A DNA stretch of 64,000 nucleotides from Maridesulfovibrio sp. (GTDB lineage: Bacteria; Desulfobacterota; Desulfovibrionia; Desulfovibrionales; Desulfovibrionaceae): contig NZ_OY787459.1 in assembly GCF_963678865.1 (NCBI RefSeq), positions 4,179,001-4,243,000 on the forward strand. The letters are read 5' to 3'. The notes under the pieces were generated by a model, which worked only from the letters and a program-made list of their open reading frames with translations, ran no database searches and was not told the DNA's origin. Position 1 is the stretch's first letter, and each line of letters starts with the position of its first letter. Made by a program: the position numbers and the translations under genes. Below are positions 55,178 to 64,000 of this stretch, piece after piece.

Positions 55178-57295
55178 GTGTCTAAAAACCTTTACATCAC
55201 TGCCACAGAAGAAAAGAGTGGAAAATCTGCCATTGCTCTGGGCGTGATGCAACTGTTGCTGAGAGACCTGCAGCATGTCGCCTTCTTTCGTCCCATCATT
55301 AATGATAGTCAGACTGGAGACCGTGATCACGACATCAACCTGATCATGAAGCATTTCAATCTGGATATCAATTATGAGGATACCTATGCCTACACCTTGA
55401 AGGAAGCAAGGGAACTCATTAACAGCGGCAAACATTCCCTGCTGCTGGAGAATATTCTTAACAAGTACAGCTTACTTGAAGAGAAATATGATTTTGTCCT
55501 TTGCGAAGGAACCGACTTTCAGGGTAAAGACCAGAACTTCGAGTTCGACATCAATGCGGAAATCGCCGCCAACCTTAGCTGTCCCGTTCTTCTTGTTGCC
55601 AACGGAAGAGGGAAGAGTGCTGACGACATCATCGCATCAACCCAGCTCGTAATTGATGCTCTTGAAGATAAAGGCGTTGACACCGTAGCCGCAATCATCA
55701 ACAGACTTACCGTTACCGGTGATGAGAAAAAAGAAATCCTTTCCAGCATCAAGTGCAAAACCAGATGCGCTCAGGAACTTCTCGTCTATGGTATTGATGA
55801 AAATGAAAGTCTGGGCAACCCCAGCATGAATGACGTTCGCAAATGGTTGAACGGTACTGTCCTTTACGGTCACGGAAGACTCGATACACTCGTTGATGAC
55901 TATGTTATCGCTGCTATGCGTATCGGCAACTTCCTTGAATACATCGAAGACGGCAGTCTGATTATCACACCCGGTGACCGTTCCGACATTATTCTCAGTT
56001 CTCTGGCTTCCCGTCTTTCCAGCTCTTTCCCGGATATTTCCGGTATCCTGCTGACCGGAGGATTGCAGCCCAGCGCCAGCGTACATCGCTTGATCGAAGG
56101 TTGGACCGGTGTTCCCACTCCCATCCTTTCCGTGTCCACAAACACTTACCGCACTACACAACTGCTGAGTGAACTGTACGGAAGAATCGATCCTGAAGAT
56201 CAGCGTAAAACCGCTTCCGCTCTCGGAACTTTTGAATCGAACGTTGATGCGGATGAACTCAGACATCGTCTGGTAACCAACAAGTCCAGCAAAGTTACTC
56301 CTAAAATGTTCGAGTACAAGCTGGTTCAAAAGGCTAAAGCCCACAAACAGACCATCGTTCTTCCCGAAGGAACGAGTGAAAGGGTTCTGCGTGCAGCTGA
56401 TATCCTGACCCGCCGCGGCGTTGCAGATATCGTACTGCTGGGTAAGGCCGAAGATGTTACCGGAAAGATTTCCCAGCTCGGTCTTGAAATGCACGATGTG
56501 CGTATTATTGATCCCGAATCAGCACCGCAGTTAGACGATTACAGCGAAACCTACTTCAAACTGCGTGAGCACAAGGGTATCCGTATGTCCGATGCCCGTG
56601 ACCGCATGATGGACCCCACATACTTCGCATCCATGATGGTCCACAAAGGTGATGCTGACGGTATGGTTTCCGGCTCTATCACAACAACTGCACAGACCAT
56701 CCGTCCTGCTTTCGAGTTCATCAAGACCAAGCCCGATGCATCCATCGTATCCAGTGTCTTCCTGATGTGCCTCAAAGACCGTGTACTCGTATTCGGTGAC
56801 TGCGCAGTTAACCCGAACCCCAATGCAGAACAGCTGGCTGAGATCGCACTGAACTCCGCTCAGACTGCTAGAATATTCGGTGTTGAACCACGTGTGGCTC
56901 TCATGTCTTACTCCACCGGTCAGTCCGGTAAGGGTGCTGACGTTGAAAAAGTCAAGGAAGCAGTCAAAATCGCCAAGGAACGCAATCCCGAGCTGAAACT
57001 CGAAGGACCTCTGCAGTACGATGCAGCTATTGATCCTTCTGTTGCACGCACCAAGCTTCCCGACAGTGAAGTAGCAGGACAGGCTACCGTGTTTATCTTC
57101 CCCGATCTTAATACCGGTAACAATACCTACAAGGCTGTACAGCGCTCCGCAGAACAGTCAGTGGCTATCGGCCCCGTACTCCAGGGTCTGAATAAACCTG
57201 TAAACGATCTCTCCAGAGGTTGTACTGTTCCGGATATTGTTAATACTGTCGCAATCACAGCAATTCAGGCAGCCGCCGAAAAAGGACAAATCTAA
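55178..57295 (+). CDS. pta: Phosphate acetyltransferase
   Basis: The 705-residue protein starts at GTG 55178 with AGGAG nine bases upstream. It is of the long type: an N-terminal P-loop-like AAA_26 domain (TATEEKSGKSAIALGVMQLL), a DRTGG domain (about residues 215-325) and the PTA_PTB catalytic domain from about 375 (QTIVLPEGTSERVLRAADI, MVHKGDADGMVSGSITTTA). It turns acetyl-CoA and phosphate into acetyl phosphate. ackA begins on the next base. Confidence 0.96.
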   Translation: MSKNLYITATEEKSGKSAIALGVMQLLLRDLQHVAFFRPIINDSQTGDRDHDINLIMKHFNLDINYEDTYAYTLKEARELINSGKHSLLLENILNKYSLLEEKYDFVLCEGTDFQGKDQNFEFDINAEIAANLSCPVLLVANGRGKSADDIIASTQLVIDALEDKGVDTVAAIINRLTVTGDEKKEILSSIKCKTRCAQELLVYGIDENESLGNPSMNDVRKWLNGTVLYGHGRLDTLVDDYVIAAMRIGNFLEYIEDGSLIITPGDRSDIILSSLASRLSSSFPDISGILLTGGLQPSASVHRLIEGWTGVPTPILSVSTNTYRTTQLLSELYGRIDPEDQRKTASALGTFESNVDADELRHRLVTNKSSKVTPKMFEYKLVQKAKAHKQTIVLPEGTSERVLRAADILTRRGVADIVLLGKAEDVTGKISQLGLEMHDVRIIDPESAPQLDDYSETYFKLREHKGIRMSDARDRMMDPTYFASMMVHKGDADGMVSGSITTTAQTIRPAFEFIKTKPDASIVSSVFLMCLKDRVLVFGDCAVNPNPNAEQLAEIALNSAQTARIFGVEPRVALMSYSTGQSGKGADVEKVKEAVKIAKERNPELKLEGPLQYDAAIDPSVARTKLPDSEVAGQATVFIFPDLNTGNNTYKAVQRSAEQSVAIGPVLQGLNKPVNDLSRGCTVPDIVNTVAITAIQAAAEKGQI

Positions 57296-58486
57296 ATGAA
57301 AATCTTAGTTATTAATGCTGGTAGCTCTTCTATCAAATACCAGCTTCTCGACATGAACACCGGTAACGATCTTGCTTCCGGTATCGTTGAACGTATCGGT
57401 GAAGAGATGGGCAGCATCTCATACAAAACAAGCGAAAAATATACTGCCGAACAGCCTTTCCCCACCCACAGGGAAGGTATGGTTGAAGTTATCAACCTGC
57501 TTACCGCTGCTGATAAAGGTGTTGTAAAAGATAAAGCTGAAATCGCTGCTATCGGTCATCGCATTGTTCACGGTGGTGAGCTTTTCTTCGAGCCTGTTGA
57601 AATCGATGCAAAGGTTCTGCAGGGCATCAGGGACTGCATCCCTCTCGCACCTCTGCACAACCCCGGTCATGTCATCGGCATTGAAACCGCTATGGAACTG
57701 TTCCCCGGTGTAAGACAGGTTGCCGTATTCGATACCTCTTTTCACCAGACCATGGAACCCAAAGCATACATGTACGGCGTTCCTTACGAGTACTATGAAA
57801 ACTGGGGCCTCAGAAGATACGGTGCTCACGGTACCTCCCACAAGTATGTTGCCCGCGAAACTGCAAAGCTTCTCGGTAAGCCTCTTGAAGAGTGCAACAT
57901 CATTACTGTCCACCTCGGAAACGGTGCTTCCATTTCCGCAGTCAAGAACGGTAAGTGCTATGACACTTCTATGGGACTGACTCCTCTCGGCGGTATCATC
58001 ATGGGAACCCGTTGCGGTGATATTGATCCCGCGATCGTAGGTTTCATCGCTGAAAGAACCAAGCAGAGTGCTGCTGAAGTTGTTGCCACCCTTACCAATG
58101 AGTCCGGTCTTAAAGGTATCTGCGGTTCCAACGACCTGCGCGATATTCACGCCCGTATCAAAGAAGGCGACGAAAAAGCCAAACTCGCTCTGGACATGGC
58201 TTGCCACCGCGTCCGCCAGTTCATCGGTGCTTACGCATTCGAACTGGGCAGTGTAGATGCCATCGTATTCACTGCTGGTATCGGTGAAAACGACGAAGTT
58301 TACCGTGAGAATTGCCTCTCAGGTCTCGAAAACTTCGGCATCACCATCAATAAAGACAAGAACGAAAACTGGGATAGAACTCCCTCCTTCATCAGTGATG
58401 ACGACGGTGCCGTTAAGGTCGCTATCATCGCCACCAACGAAGAACTTGAAATCGCAAATGATACTGTAACAGTTCTCGGACTGTAA
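57296..58486 (+). CDS. ackA: Acetate kinase
   Basis: The 396-residue protein has VINAGSSSIKYQLLDM, AIGHRIVHGGE, FDTSFHQTM, GTSHKYVARETA and VFTAGIGEND, the standard acetate kinase blocks. It makes ATP from acetyl phosphate, the substrate-level ATP gain of lactate oxidation. It directly follows pta with no gap. Confidence 0.97.
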   Translation: MKILVINAGSSSIKYQLLDMNTGNDLASGIVERIGEEMGSISYKTSEKYTAEQPFPTHREGMVEVINLLTAADKGVVKDKAEIAAIGHRIVHGGELFFEPVEIDAKVLQGIRDCIPLAPLHNPGHVIGIETAMELFPGVRQVAVFDTSFHQTMEPKAYMYGVPYEYYENWGLRRYGAHGTSHKYVARETAKLLGKPLEECNIITVHLGNGASISAVKNGKCYDTSMGLTPLGGIIMGTRCGDIDPAIVGFIAERTKQSAAEVVATLTNESGLKGICGSNDLRDIHARIKEGDEKAKLALDMACHRVRQFIGAYAFELGSVDAIVFTAGIGENDEVYRENCLSGLENFGITINKDKNENWDRTPSFISDDDGAVKVAIIATNEELEIANDTVTVLGL

Positions 58487-58504
58487 TAAGTATATATTAA
58501 AAAA

Positions 58505-58537
58505 ACCGGGGTGAAGTGTGGAAGACTTCACCCCGGT
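58505..58537 (+). repeat. Intercistronic hairpin after ackA
   Basis: ACCGGGGTGAAG and CTTCACCCCGGT form a 12-pair stem with a short loop. AAAAATGG follows, so there is no terminator tail. Confidence 0.6.
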
Positions 58538-58558
58538 AAAAATGGACAGGTCTTCCTC

Positions 58559-58711
58559 ATGAAGGATGACCTGATGGAAACGGTCCGTATCAGCCTGTGG
58601 AAGAGGCTGTGCCGCCATCTTGTGGAAGGGATTGAGCGGTATTACGGAAATATTAACGGAAGATGTTATTATAATATCGACCATCGTATTTGGGGGAAAA
58701 ATGACAGCTAA
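58559..58711 (+). CDS. Possible 50-residue basic protein between ackA and the lutC-like gene
   Basis: A frame starts at ATG 58559 and overlaps the next gene by 11 bases. The product is basic and aromatic (MKDDLMETVRISLWKRLCRH, then GIERYYGNINGRCYYN). An AGG lies eight to ten bases upstream. From memory, the D. vulgaris cluster also has a small hypothetical gene at this place. No family is recognised. Confidence 0.45.
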   Translation: MKDDLMETVRISLWKRLCRHLVEGIERYYGNINGRCYYNIDHRIWGKNDS

Positions 58712-59324
58712 AGCTGAAAGTGTAAAGCTTTTTACCGATAAAGCTGGGCTTGCATCCGCTGTAGTGACTGAGATCTCTTCTATGGATGAAGCTTACAAGT
58801 ACACTATGGATCTTTGCGGAAAGAAAGAAGCCTGTAAATTGCTTGTTTCCGGTTGTGAACAGAACCTCTCCAACAAAGCAGAGCAGTTTTGTGCCACCAA
58901 GACAGGTAAAACCATTGTTGCTCCTGCACTCACAGATAAAGAATCTGCTGCGCTGGAAAAAGAGTGTGAAGAAAATGGTTTCGCCCTCATTAAGGATAGC
59001 GTCCGTAACCACCTCGGTGGTATTGATATTGCTTTTTCTTATGCCGATCGCGGTATTTCCGAAACAGGCACTATCGTACTCAACTGTCCTAGTGAAGAAT
59101 TGAGACTTGCCACCATGATCAGTGAAGTTCATGTGGCGGTTCTGCCCAAGTCCCAGATTGTGGATAATTCCTACGATCTCGAATCATGGATGGAAGGCAA
59201 TATGATGGAAGGTAACTATACCGCATTCATCACCGGACCCAGCCGTACTGCCGACATTGAGCGCGTTCTCGCAATCGGTGTACACGGTCCCCTTGAACTT
59301 CATATTCTTCTTCTGGAGGACTAA
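58701..59324 (+). CDS. lutC: LUD-domain lactate utilisation protein, LutC type
   Basis: The start is ATG 58701 with GGGGGA four bases upstream; the longer frame lacks a site. The 207-residue protein has the LUD domain pattern (FALIKDSVRNHLGGIDIAFS, GISETGTIVLNC, ATMISEVHVAVLPKSQIV, FITGPSRTADIERVLAIGVHG, each in order). LutC (LldG) is the third member of the LutABC L-lactate dehydrogenase. The fused LutB/LutA protein follows after two bases. Confidence 0.9.
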   Translation: MTAKAESVKLFTDKAGLASAVVTEISSMDEAYKYTMDLCGKKEACKLLVSGCEQNLSNKAEQFCATKTGKTIVAPALTDKESAALEKECEENGFALIKDSVRNHLGGIDIAFSYADRGISETGTIVLNCPSEELRLATMISEVHVAVLPKSQIVDNSYDLESWMEGNMMEGNYTAFITGPSRTADIERVLAIGVHGPLELHILLLED

Positions 59325-59326
59325 TC

Positions 59327-61486
59327 ATGCAGGACGCTAAGAACCTTAAAGAATACAGAAAAGAGATCAAAGAATCTCTTGGTAATGATTTTCTCAGAAC
59401 CGCAATGGATAACTTTGCTGTTGCCTACCGCGCCAGCCGGGCCAATGCGTTCAAAGGTATGGATGAAAAAGCGCTGATCAGTGAGATCGCCGCTGCAAAA
59501 GATGCTTCAGCTCAGAGACTCGACGAACTTTATCTCAAGTTCAAGGAAGAAGCTGAAAAGCGTGGTGCTGTAGTTCATCTTGCCAAGGATGCCAAGGAAG
59601 CCAATGAAATCATCGGCCGCATCGCTATGGAAGAAAACTGCAAGACTATCGTTAAATCCAAGTCCATGACTGCGGAAGAGACCCTGCTCAACCATCATCT
59701 TGAAGATGACCTGAACCTCAAGGTTGTAGAAACCGACCTCGGTGAATGGATTATCCAGATGCGCCATGAAGGTCCTTCTCACATGGTTATGCCTGCGATT
59801 CACCTTTCCCGCCATCAGGTCAGTGACCTTTTCTCCAACGTGACCGGCCAGAAGCAGGGCGATGATGTCCAGGCTCTTGTCAAGGTTGCACGTCGCGAGC
59901 TTCGTCAGGAATTTGTGGAAGCTGATATGGGTATTTCCGGCGGTAACTTCGCTATCGCTGAAACCGGTTCCATCGGTCTCGTTACCAACGAAGGTAACGC
60001 CCGACTGGTTACCACCCTGCCCAGAGTGCATGTTGCTCTCATGGGTCTCGATAAACTGACCCCTAAACTTCATGACGCTCTGCGTGTGATCAAAGCATTG
60101 CCCCGTAACGCAACCGGGCAGGCGATCACCTCTTATGTTACCTGGATCACCGGGTCCAACGAGTGTGCTGCGGCTGAGGATGACAGGAAGAAAGTGCACT
60201 TCGTGTTTTTGGACAATGGAAGACGCGCTCTCGCAAAGGACCCGGTGTTCTCTCAGGTCCATCGCTGCGTACGCTGCGGTGCCTGCGCCAACGTTTGTCC
60301 TGTCTACCGTATGGTTGGCGGCCACAAAATGGGCCATATCTATATCGGGGCTATCGGCCTCATCCTTACTTATTTCTACCACGGTACTGATAAGGCTAAG
60401 AACCTTGTTCAAAACTGCATTAACTGTGGAGCATGTAAGGAAATCTGTGCAGGTGGAATTGACCTGCCCGGTCTGATTAAAGACATTCAGGCCCGCATTC
60501 TGGAAGAAGAAGGACATCCCATGTACTCCTCCTTCCTCGCGAAAATGATGAAGAACCGCAAGCTCTTCCACAAGTTCCTGCGCATTGCTAAGCATGCCCA
60601 GAAGCCTGTGAAAGCTAAAGACGGTTTTATGCGCCACCTGCCCATGATCTTCGCACCGGACCACGACTTCCGTGCGCTGCCCACTGTGGCTGAAGTACCT
60701 TTCAGGGATATGTGGGCTAAAGTTAAGCCTGCCAAGCCTGCTGAAACTAAGCATAAAGTGGCACTCTTCTCCGGCTGCGTACAGGACTTCGTTTATCCCG
60801 AACAGTCTGTAGCAACCGTTGAAAGTATGAAGAACAAAGGCGTTGACTTTGAATTCCCCATGGATCAGTCCTGCTGCGGTCTGCCGCTGCAGATGATGGG
60901 TGAAATCGATAGCGCCAGAGACGTTGCTCTCCAGAACATGAAAGCCTTTGAAGCTACCGATTGTGACTACATCATCACCATGTGTGCTTCCTGTGCATCT
61001 CATCTGAAGCATAACTATGTAAAAATGCTTGGCAAAGATGCCCAGTACGCTCTGCGCGTTCAGGACTTCGCTGATAAAGTCATCGATTACAGCTCCTTCA
61101 TGAACGATGTACTTGGTGTTGAAAAAGAAGACTTCCTTGATTCCGCCGGCGAATCTGTGACCTATCACGCTCCCTGCCACCTCTGCCGTGGTCTGGATGT
61201 TAAAGAAGCTCCCCGTGAGCTCATGGTCAAAGCCGGACTGGACTATAAAGAAAGTGCTGAAGAAGAAGTCTGTTGCGGTTTCGGCGGAACCTACTCTGTT
61301 AAGTTCCCCAAGATTTCCGAACAGCTGCTTCAAAAGAAAATCAATAATGCGAAGGAAAGCGGTGCTAAAGTATTGCTGACCGACTGCCCCGGCTGCGTAA
61401 TGCAGATTCGAGGCGGTGCCAAGAAGCAGGGTGCTGACCTTGAAGTCAGACACATTGCTGAATACATGGCTCAACGCAGAAAATAA
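59327..61486 (+). CDS. Fused LutB-LutA L-lactate dehydrogenase iron-sulfur protein
   Basis: The 719-residue protein joins LutB and LutA: a LUD domain (about residues 60-300; ISGGNFAIAETGSIGLVTNE), two 4Fe-4S sites (CVRCGACANVCPVYRM near 321 and CINCGACKEICAGG near 365), then two CCG domains of the LutA/LldE type (FSGCVQDFVYPEQSVA with SCCGLPLQMMG; YHAPCHLCRGLD with VCCGFGGTYSVKFP). With LutC it oxidises L-lactate to pyruvate without flavin in the subunit itself. The start is ATG 59327 behind GGAGGA. The fusion is usual in Desulfovibrio. Confidence 0.93.
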   Translation: MQDAKNLKEYRKEIKESLGNDFLRTAMDNFAVAYRASRANAFKGMDEKALISEIAAAKDASAQRLDELYLKFKEEAEKRGAVVHLAKDAKEANEIIGRIAMEENCKTIVKSKSMTAEETLLNHHLEDDLNLKVVETDLGEWIIQMRHEGPSHMVMPAIHLSRHQVSDLFSNVTGQKQGDDVQALVKVARRELRQEFVEADMGISGGNFAIAETGSIGLVTNEGNARLVTTLPRVHVALMGLDKLTPKLHDALRVIKALPRNATGQAITSYVTWITGSNECAAAEDDRKKVHFVFLDNGRRALAKDPVFSQVHRCVRCGACANVCPVYRMVGGHKMGHIYIGAIGLILTYFYHGTDKAKNLVQNCINCGACKEICAGGIDLPGLIKDIQARILEEEGHPMYSSFLAKMMKNRKLFHKFLRIAKHAQKPVKAKDGFMRHLPMIFAPDHDFRALPTVAEVPFRDMWAKVKPAKPAETKHKVALFSGCVQDFVYPEQSVATVESMKNKGVDFEFPMDQSCCGLPLQMMGEIDSARDVALQNMKAFEATDCDYIITMCASCASHLKHNYVKMLGKDAQYALRVQDFADKVIDYSSFMNDVLGVEKEDFLDSAGESVTYHAPCHLCRGLDVKEAPRELMVKAGLDYKESAEEEVCCGFGGTYSVKFPKISEQLLQKKINNAKESGAKVLLTDCPGCVMQIRGGAKKQGADLEVRHIAEYMAQRRK

Positions 61487-61501
61487 CAATCGACACACGC
61501 T

Positions 61502-61539
61502 CACTGTCCGCGGCTTTGTTTGCCGGTCGCGGACAGTGG
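61502..61539 (+). repeat. Hairpin after the LutB-LutA gene
   Basis: CACTGTCCGCG and CGCGGACAGTG form an 11-pair stem with a loop of about 15 bases, without a T-run. Confidence 0.5.
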
Positions 61540-61621
61540 TTTAAGCTGCGGCATGTAATATGCCTCCAAATCCGGTACCTTCACCTCGCAACTGAAAACA
61601 CCGGTTACAGGCCGCGCATCT

Positions 61622-61664
61622 AAGGCTTTTCCATTCGCTCGCCCGATGGAAAAGCCTTTTTTAT
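61622..61664 (+). terminator. Terminator of the lactate cluster
   Basis: AAGGCTTTTCCAT and ATGGAAAAGCCTT pair perfectly over 13 bases and are followed by TTTTATT. Confidence 0.85.
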
Positions 61665-61746
61665 TGTATTAACTATACAATATTTTATATTTAGTATGTA
61701 AAAATTTTTTTTATAGTTCTATAAGTATTAACTTTTGTTGTTATGT

Positions 61747-61768
61747 TGACGATATGTGTGTATCGTCA
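61747..61768 (+). promoter_or_regulatory. Perfect inverted repeat upstream of the chemoreceptor gene
   Basis: TGACGATA and TATCGTCA flank TGTGTG. It overlaps a TTGACG hexamer and lies 95 bases before the ATG. It looks like an operator; no T-run follows. Confidence 0.4.
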
Positions 61769-61863
61769 GCTTTAAGGCTGTAGAATATATGGGGTGGCAC
61801 GTAAGATGTGGTGTTTTTTGTGCCTCATGGGTTGTCCTGAATTTATGTTTTCTGGAGAGAAAT

Positions 61864-63669
61864 ATGTTGAAGAATTTGTCAATTGGCGGACGTTTTGTGT
61901 TATTGCTTGTGTCAACACTGGTATTTATAATGCTATGTTGCGGCATGTTCCTTTTGGAAATTAAATCCGTAGTAGGTGTTGGAATCCATGAAGTGGAAAC
62001 CGGTATGGTGCGGGGGCACAAGGACAAGATTGAAGTCGCCACGCAGGCTGCCGCTGATATGTTGGCAGCGCACATTAAAGACATTAATGGTGAGGATGAG
62101 AAAATAGCTTATGTACGCAAGGTTGTGGATCATTTCCGCTTTGAAAAAGATAAGTCCGGGTACTTTTTTGTTTACCGTGGAACTACAGTAATTACTGTTC
62201 CCACTAAGAAGTCATTGCAGGGGAAGGATCTTGGGGGAGCAAAAGACAAGAACGGCGTATATTTTGTTAAAGAGCTTTCAGAAGTAGCACATGCCGGTGG
62301 CGGCTTTGTAGAGTACGTGTTCGACAAACCGGGCAAAGGCCTTCAGCCTAAACTTGCCTATGCGACAATGATTCCGGGCAGTGATCTTTGGATCGGGACC
62401 GGTGTTTATATTGATAATGTTGATGCTGAAAAAGCCCGCATTAATCAGGAGTTGGGGGATGCCGTCAAGGCCGAGACAATTAGGATTGTTCTGATCATGC
62501 TGGCGTTGCTTCTCTTTATTCTTACCCCGCTTTGTATTGTCATCGTACGTTCAATTGTCAGGCCTATTCAGGATGCTACAGATGCTGCCAGCCGTGTAGC
62601 TGAAGGAGATTTGTCTATCTCTCTCAATCCTGCCGGCAAAAGTGAGATTTCTACTCTGCAGTCTTCCCTCAATACCATGGTTGAAACCCTTGATGCCAAC
62701 CTCAAGGATATCAAGCGTAAGGAGGCTGAGTCTGCAGAACAGGCCAGAGTCGCTCAAAACATGGCTGCCGAAGCAGAAAAAGCACGTCAGCAGGCAGAGG
62801 GAGCCAAGCGGGAAGGTATGTTGGCCGCTGCAACCAAGCTAGAGAGTGTGCTTAATAATATTGTGAAAATTTCAAGGGATGTCGAAAAATCCACTAATGA
62901 AATCATGAACGGCAGCGATTTCCAGAAGCAGCGTATTGCCGAGACTGCAACTGCCATGGAAGAAATGAACGCTACTGTTCTTGAAGTTGCCAGGAATGCC
63001 ACTGAAACCAATGAAGACACCGAAATGACGAGGGATAAGGCTGCAGAAGGTCAAGGTGTTGTGCAAGGTACCATCGAATCCATGGTCGGTATTCAAAACC
63101 AGACAAACGCACTGGAACAGCTTATGGATCAGCTCAATACCCAATCCATAGAAATTGGTAATGTAATGAGCGTAATTAATGATATTGCAGACCAGACAAA
63201 CCTGTTGGCCCTGAACGCTGCCATTGAGGCTGCCCGTGCAGGTGAAGCAGGACGGGGATTTGCTGTTGTCGCAGATGAAGTACGCAAGCTTGCTGAAAAG
63301 ACTATCGGTGCTACTGATGAAGTGGATAAGTCTATTTCTTCCATTCAAAGGTTGGCCAAACAGAATATTGAAGGTATGCGCACAGCTGTAGAGGCTATTG
63401 GCGGAGCAACAGAACACTCCCGTGCGTCTGGAGATGTTTTGTCCGAGATTGTACAACTGGCCTCCAATGCAGCCGGACAGGTCCAGTCCATTGCCACTGC
63501 AGCAGAAGAGCAGTCCGCTACTTCCGACGAGATTAACCGCAGTATCGCTGAAATTGATTCCATGACTGAAGACAACGCCCGTAACAGCATGCTCGCAGCC
63601 GAGGCGGCTACCAACCTTTCCCGTGAGGTAGACGCTCTGGTGGCACTGGTTGAGGAACTCAGGAGTTAA
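61864..63669 (+). CDS. Methyl-accepting chemotaxis protein with single Cache sensor
   Basis: The start is ATG 61864 behind GGAGAG; the earlier part of the frame lies in control DNA. The 601-residue receptor has one membrane helix (residues about 9-30), an sCache_2-type periplasmic domain ([35 protein letters not shown]), a second helix (about 206-228), a HAMP domain, and the MCP domain with [20 protein letters not shown] and [18 protein letters not shown]. It lacks the CheR pentapeptide. Its place next to the lactate cluster makes an organic acid a possible ligand, which is inference. Confidence 0.93.
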   Translation: MLKNLSIGGRFVLLLVSTLVFIMLCCGMFLLEIKSVVGVGIHEVETGMVRGHKDKIEVATQAAADMLAAHIKDINGEDEKIAYVRKVVDHFRFEKDKSGYFFVYRGTTVITVPTKKSLQGKDLGGAKDKNGVYFVKELSEVAHAGGGFVEYVFDKPGKGLQPKLAYATMIPGSDLWIGTGVYIDNVDAEKARINQELGDAVKAETIRIVLIMLALLLFILTPLCIVIVRSIVRPIQDATDAASRVAEGDLSISLNPAGKSEISTLQSSLNTMVETLDANLKDIKRKEAESAEQARVAQNMAAEAEKARQQAEGAKREGMLAAATKLESVLNNIVKISRDVEKSTNEIMNGSDFQKQRIAETATAMEEMNATVLEVARNATETNEDTEMTRDKAAEGQGVVQGTIESMVGIQNQTNALEQLMDQLNTQSIEIGNVMSVINDIADQTNLLALNAAIEAARAGEAGRGFAVVADEVRKLAEKTIGATDEVDKSISSIQRLAKQNIEGMRTAVEAIGGATEHSRASGDVLSEIVQLASNAAGQVQSIATAAEEQSATSDEINRSIAEIDSMTEDNARNSMLAAEAATNLSREVDALVALVEELRS

Positions 63670-63776
63670 GCAGGCTGATTTTATCTTGTACAGCTTACGA
63701 AAATAAGCTTTAATGAATTTTCGAAATATCGAAGCCATTGTCCTGTTTATATATGCACTAAGGGAACGGAGGAAAA

Positions 63777-64000
63777 ATGATTAAACATATCGTAATGTGG
63801 AACCTGAAAGAAGAAGCTGCAGGCGGAACTGCTGCTGAAAACGGAGCTAAAGTCAAAGAAATGATTGAAGCCCTTAACGGCAAGATTGCTGAACTCAAAC
63901 ATGTTGAAGTCAGTGTGGATGTTTTTGAAGCCACACAGAAATGGGACATGGTTCTTTATTCAGAGTTTGATAGTAAAGAAGATCTGCAGACTTATGCAGT
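63777..64000 (+). CDS. Dabb-family (stress-responsive alpha/beta barrel) protein, partial
   Basis: The frame opens at ATG 63777 with GGAGG four to five bases upstream and runs off the window after 74 codons. It begins MIKHIVMWNLKEEA and has VKEMIEALNGKIAELKHVEV and WDMVLYSEFDSKEDLQTYAV, the Dabb pattern of a small dimeric alpha/beta barrel. Most members are about 100 residues, so only the end is missing. The function in bacteria is not settled. Confidence 0.85.
   Translation, partial: MIKHIVMWNLKEEAAGGTAAENGAKVKEMIEALNGKIAELKHVEVSVDVFEATQKWDMVLYSEFDSKEDLQTYA

Larger units (their letters stand above)
61487..61863. other. Intergenic region between the lactate cluster and the second chemoreceptor gene
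   Basis: This 377-base stretch has two hairpins (61502-61539 and 61622-61660), a very AT-rich patch at about 61665-61740, and a perfect dyad at 61747-61768. No gene is seen. Confidence 0.6.

Noticed and set aside
55178..58486. pta-ackA as a separate operon
   Set aside because: There is only a weak hairpin and no clear promoter upstream of pta; gene order fits one lactate cluster.
59507..61504. 665-codon open frame on the reverse strand opposite the LutB-LutA gene
   Set aside because: It mirrors a certain gene with two ferredoxin sites and two CCG domains; it has no recognisable domains of its own.

Overview
The window reads as a chromosome segment of a marine, Gram-negative, flagellated sulfate-reducing bacterium of the Desulfovibrio type (Desulfovibrionaceae, Maridesulfovibrio-like; moderate GC). 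The evidence is a stand-alone dsrC, a pyruvate:ferredoxin oxidoreductase/lactate oxidation cluster of the Desulfovibrio layout, LPS synthesis (lpxC), several two-component and chemotaxis proteins, and promoters of the sigma-54 type. I see no phage, insertion sequence, integrase or CRISPR array; the only broken gene found is a phytase-like remnant.

Layout. 1-7.3 kb: the end of moaE (reverse), a large TPR/zinc-knuckle membrane protein, a secreted-muramidase-like protein behind a possible sigma-54 promoter, an RqcH/NFACT protein and DksA (both reverse), then an array of eight tRNA genes (six Gly, two Cys). 7.3-18.9 kb: a CgeB-type glycosyltransferase, a methyltransferase-YcaO/TPR pair next to dsrC, the translation block rpmE-yqhQ(DUF1385)-prfA-prmC, lpxC behind a strong sigma-54-like promoter with paired upstream sites, and a double-Cache chemoreceptor. 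18.9-28.6 kb: a reverse-strand flagellar block fliR-flhB-flhA-flhF-flhG(fleN)-fliA-cheY, a terminator, then fliL and three little-known genes. 28.7-36.4 kb: an M23 peptidase, a TtcA-like PP-loop protein, a DUF4340 protein, rpoZ-dnaJ-moaC, a CoA-disulfide/persulfide-type reductase with a rhodanese domain, and a lone receiver protein. 36.4-40.4 kb: an M20 amidohydrolase with two DUF3100-type membrane proteins and a linked regulator; matching palindromes lie in front of both transcription units. 40.7-42.1 kb: a DUF3568 lipoprotein, a small protein and the phytase-like pseudogene.

42.1-61.5 kb: a hybrid histidine kinase and a sigma-54 activator (the LurR-type pair) sit directly upstream of a long forward cluster: por, lactate permease, D-lactate dehydrogenase (GlcD and GlcF types), pta, ackA, a possible 50-aa protein, lutC-like and a LutB/LutA fusion. 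Together these import lactate, oxidise both isomers to pyruvate, oxidise pyruvate to acetyl-CoA, and make ATP through acetyl phosphate, giving electrons for sulfate reduction. Strong hairpins without U-tracts sit between four gene pairs of this cluster. The window ends with a single-Cache chemoreceptor and the start of a Dabb-family protein.

The least explained items are the YcaO/TPR-methyltransferase pair beside dsrC, the sigma-54 architecture in front of lpxC, the shared palindromic operator of the DUF3100/M20 locus, the tRNA-Gly/Cys array, and the uncharacterised genes at the tail of the flagellar block.
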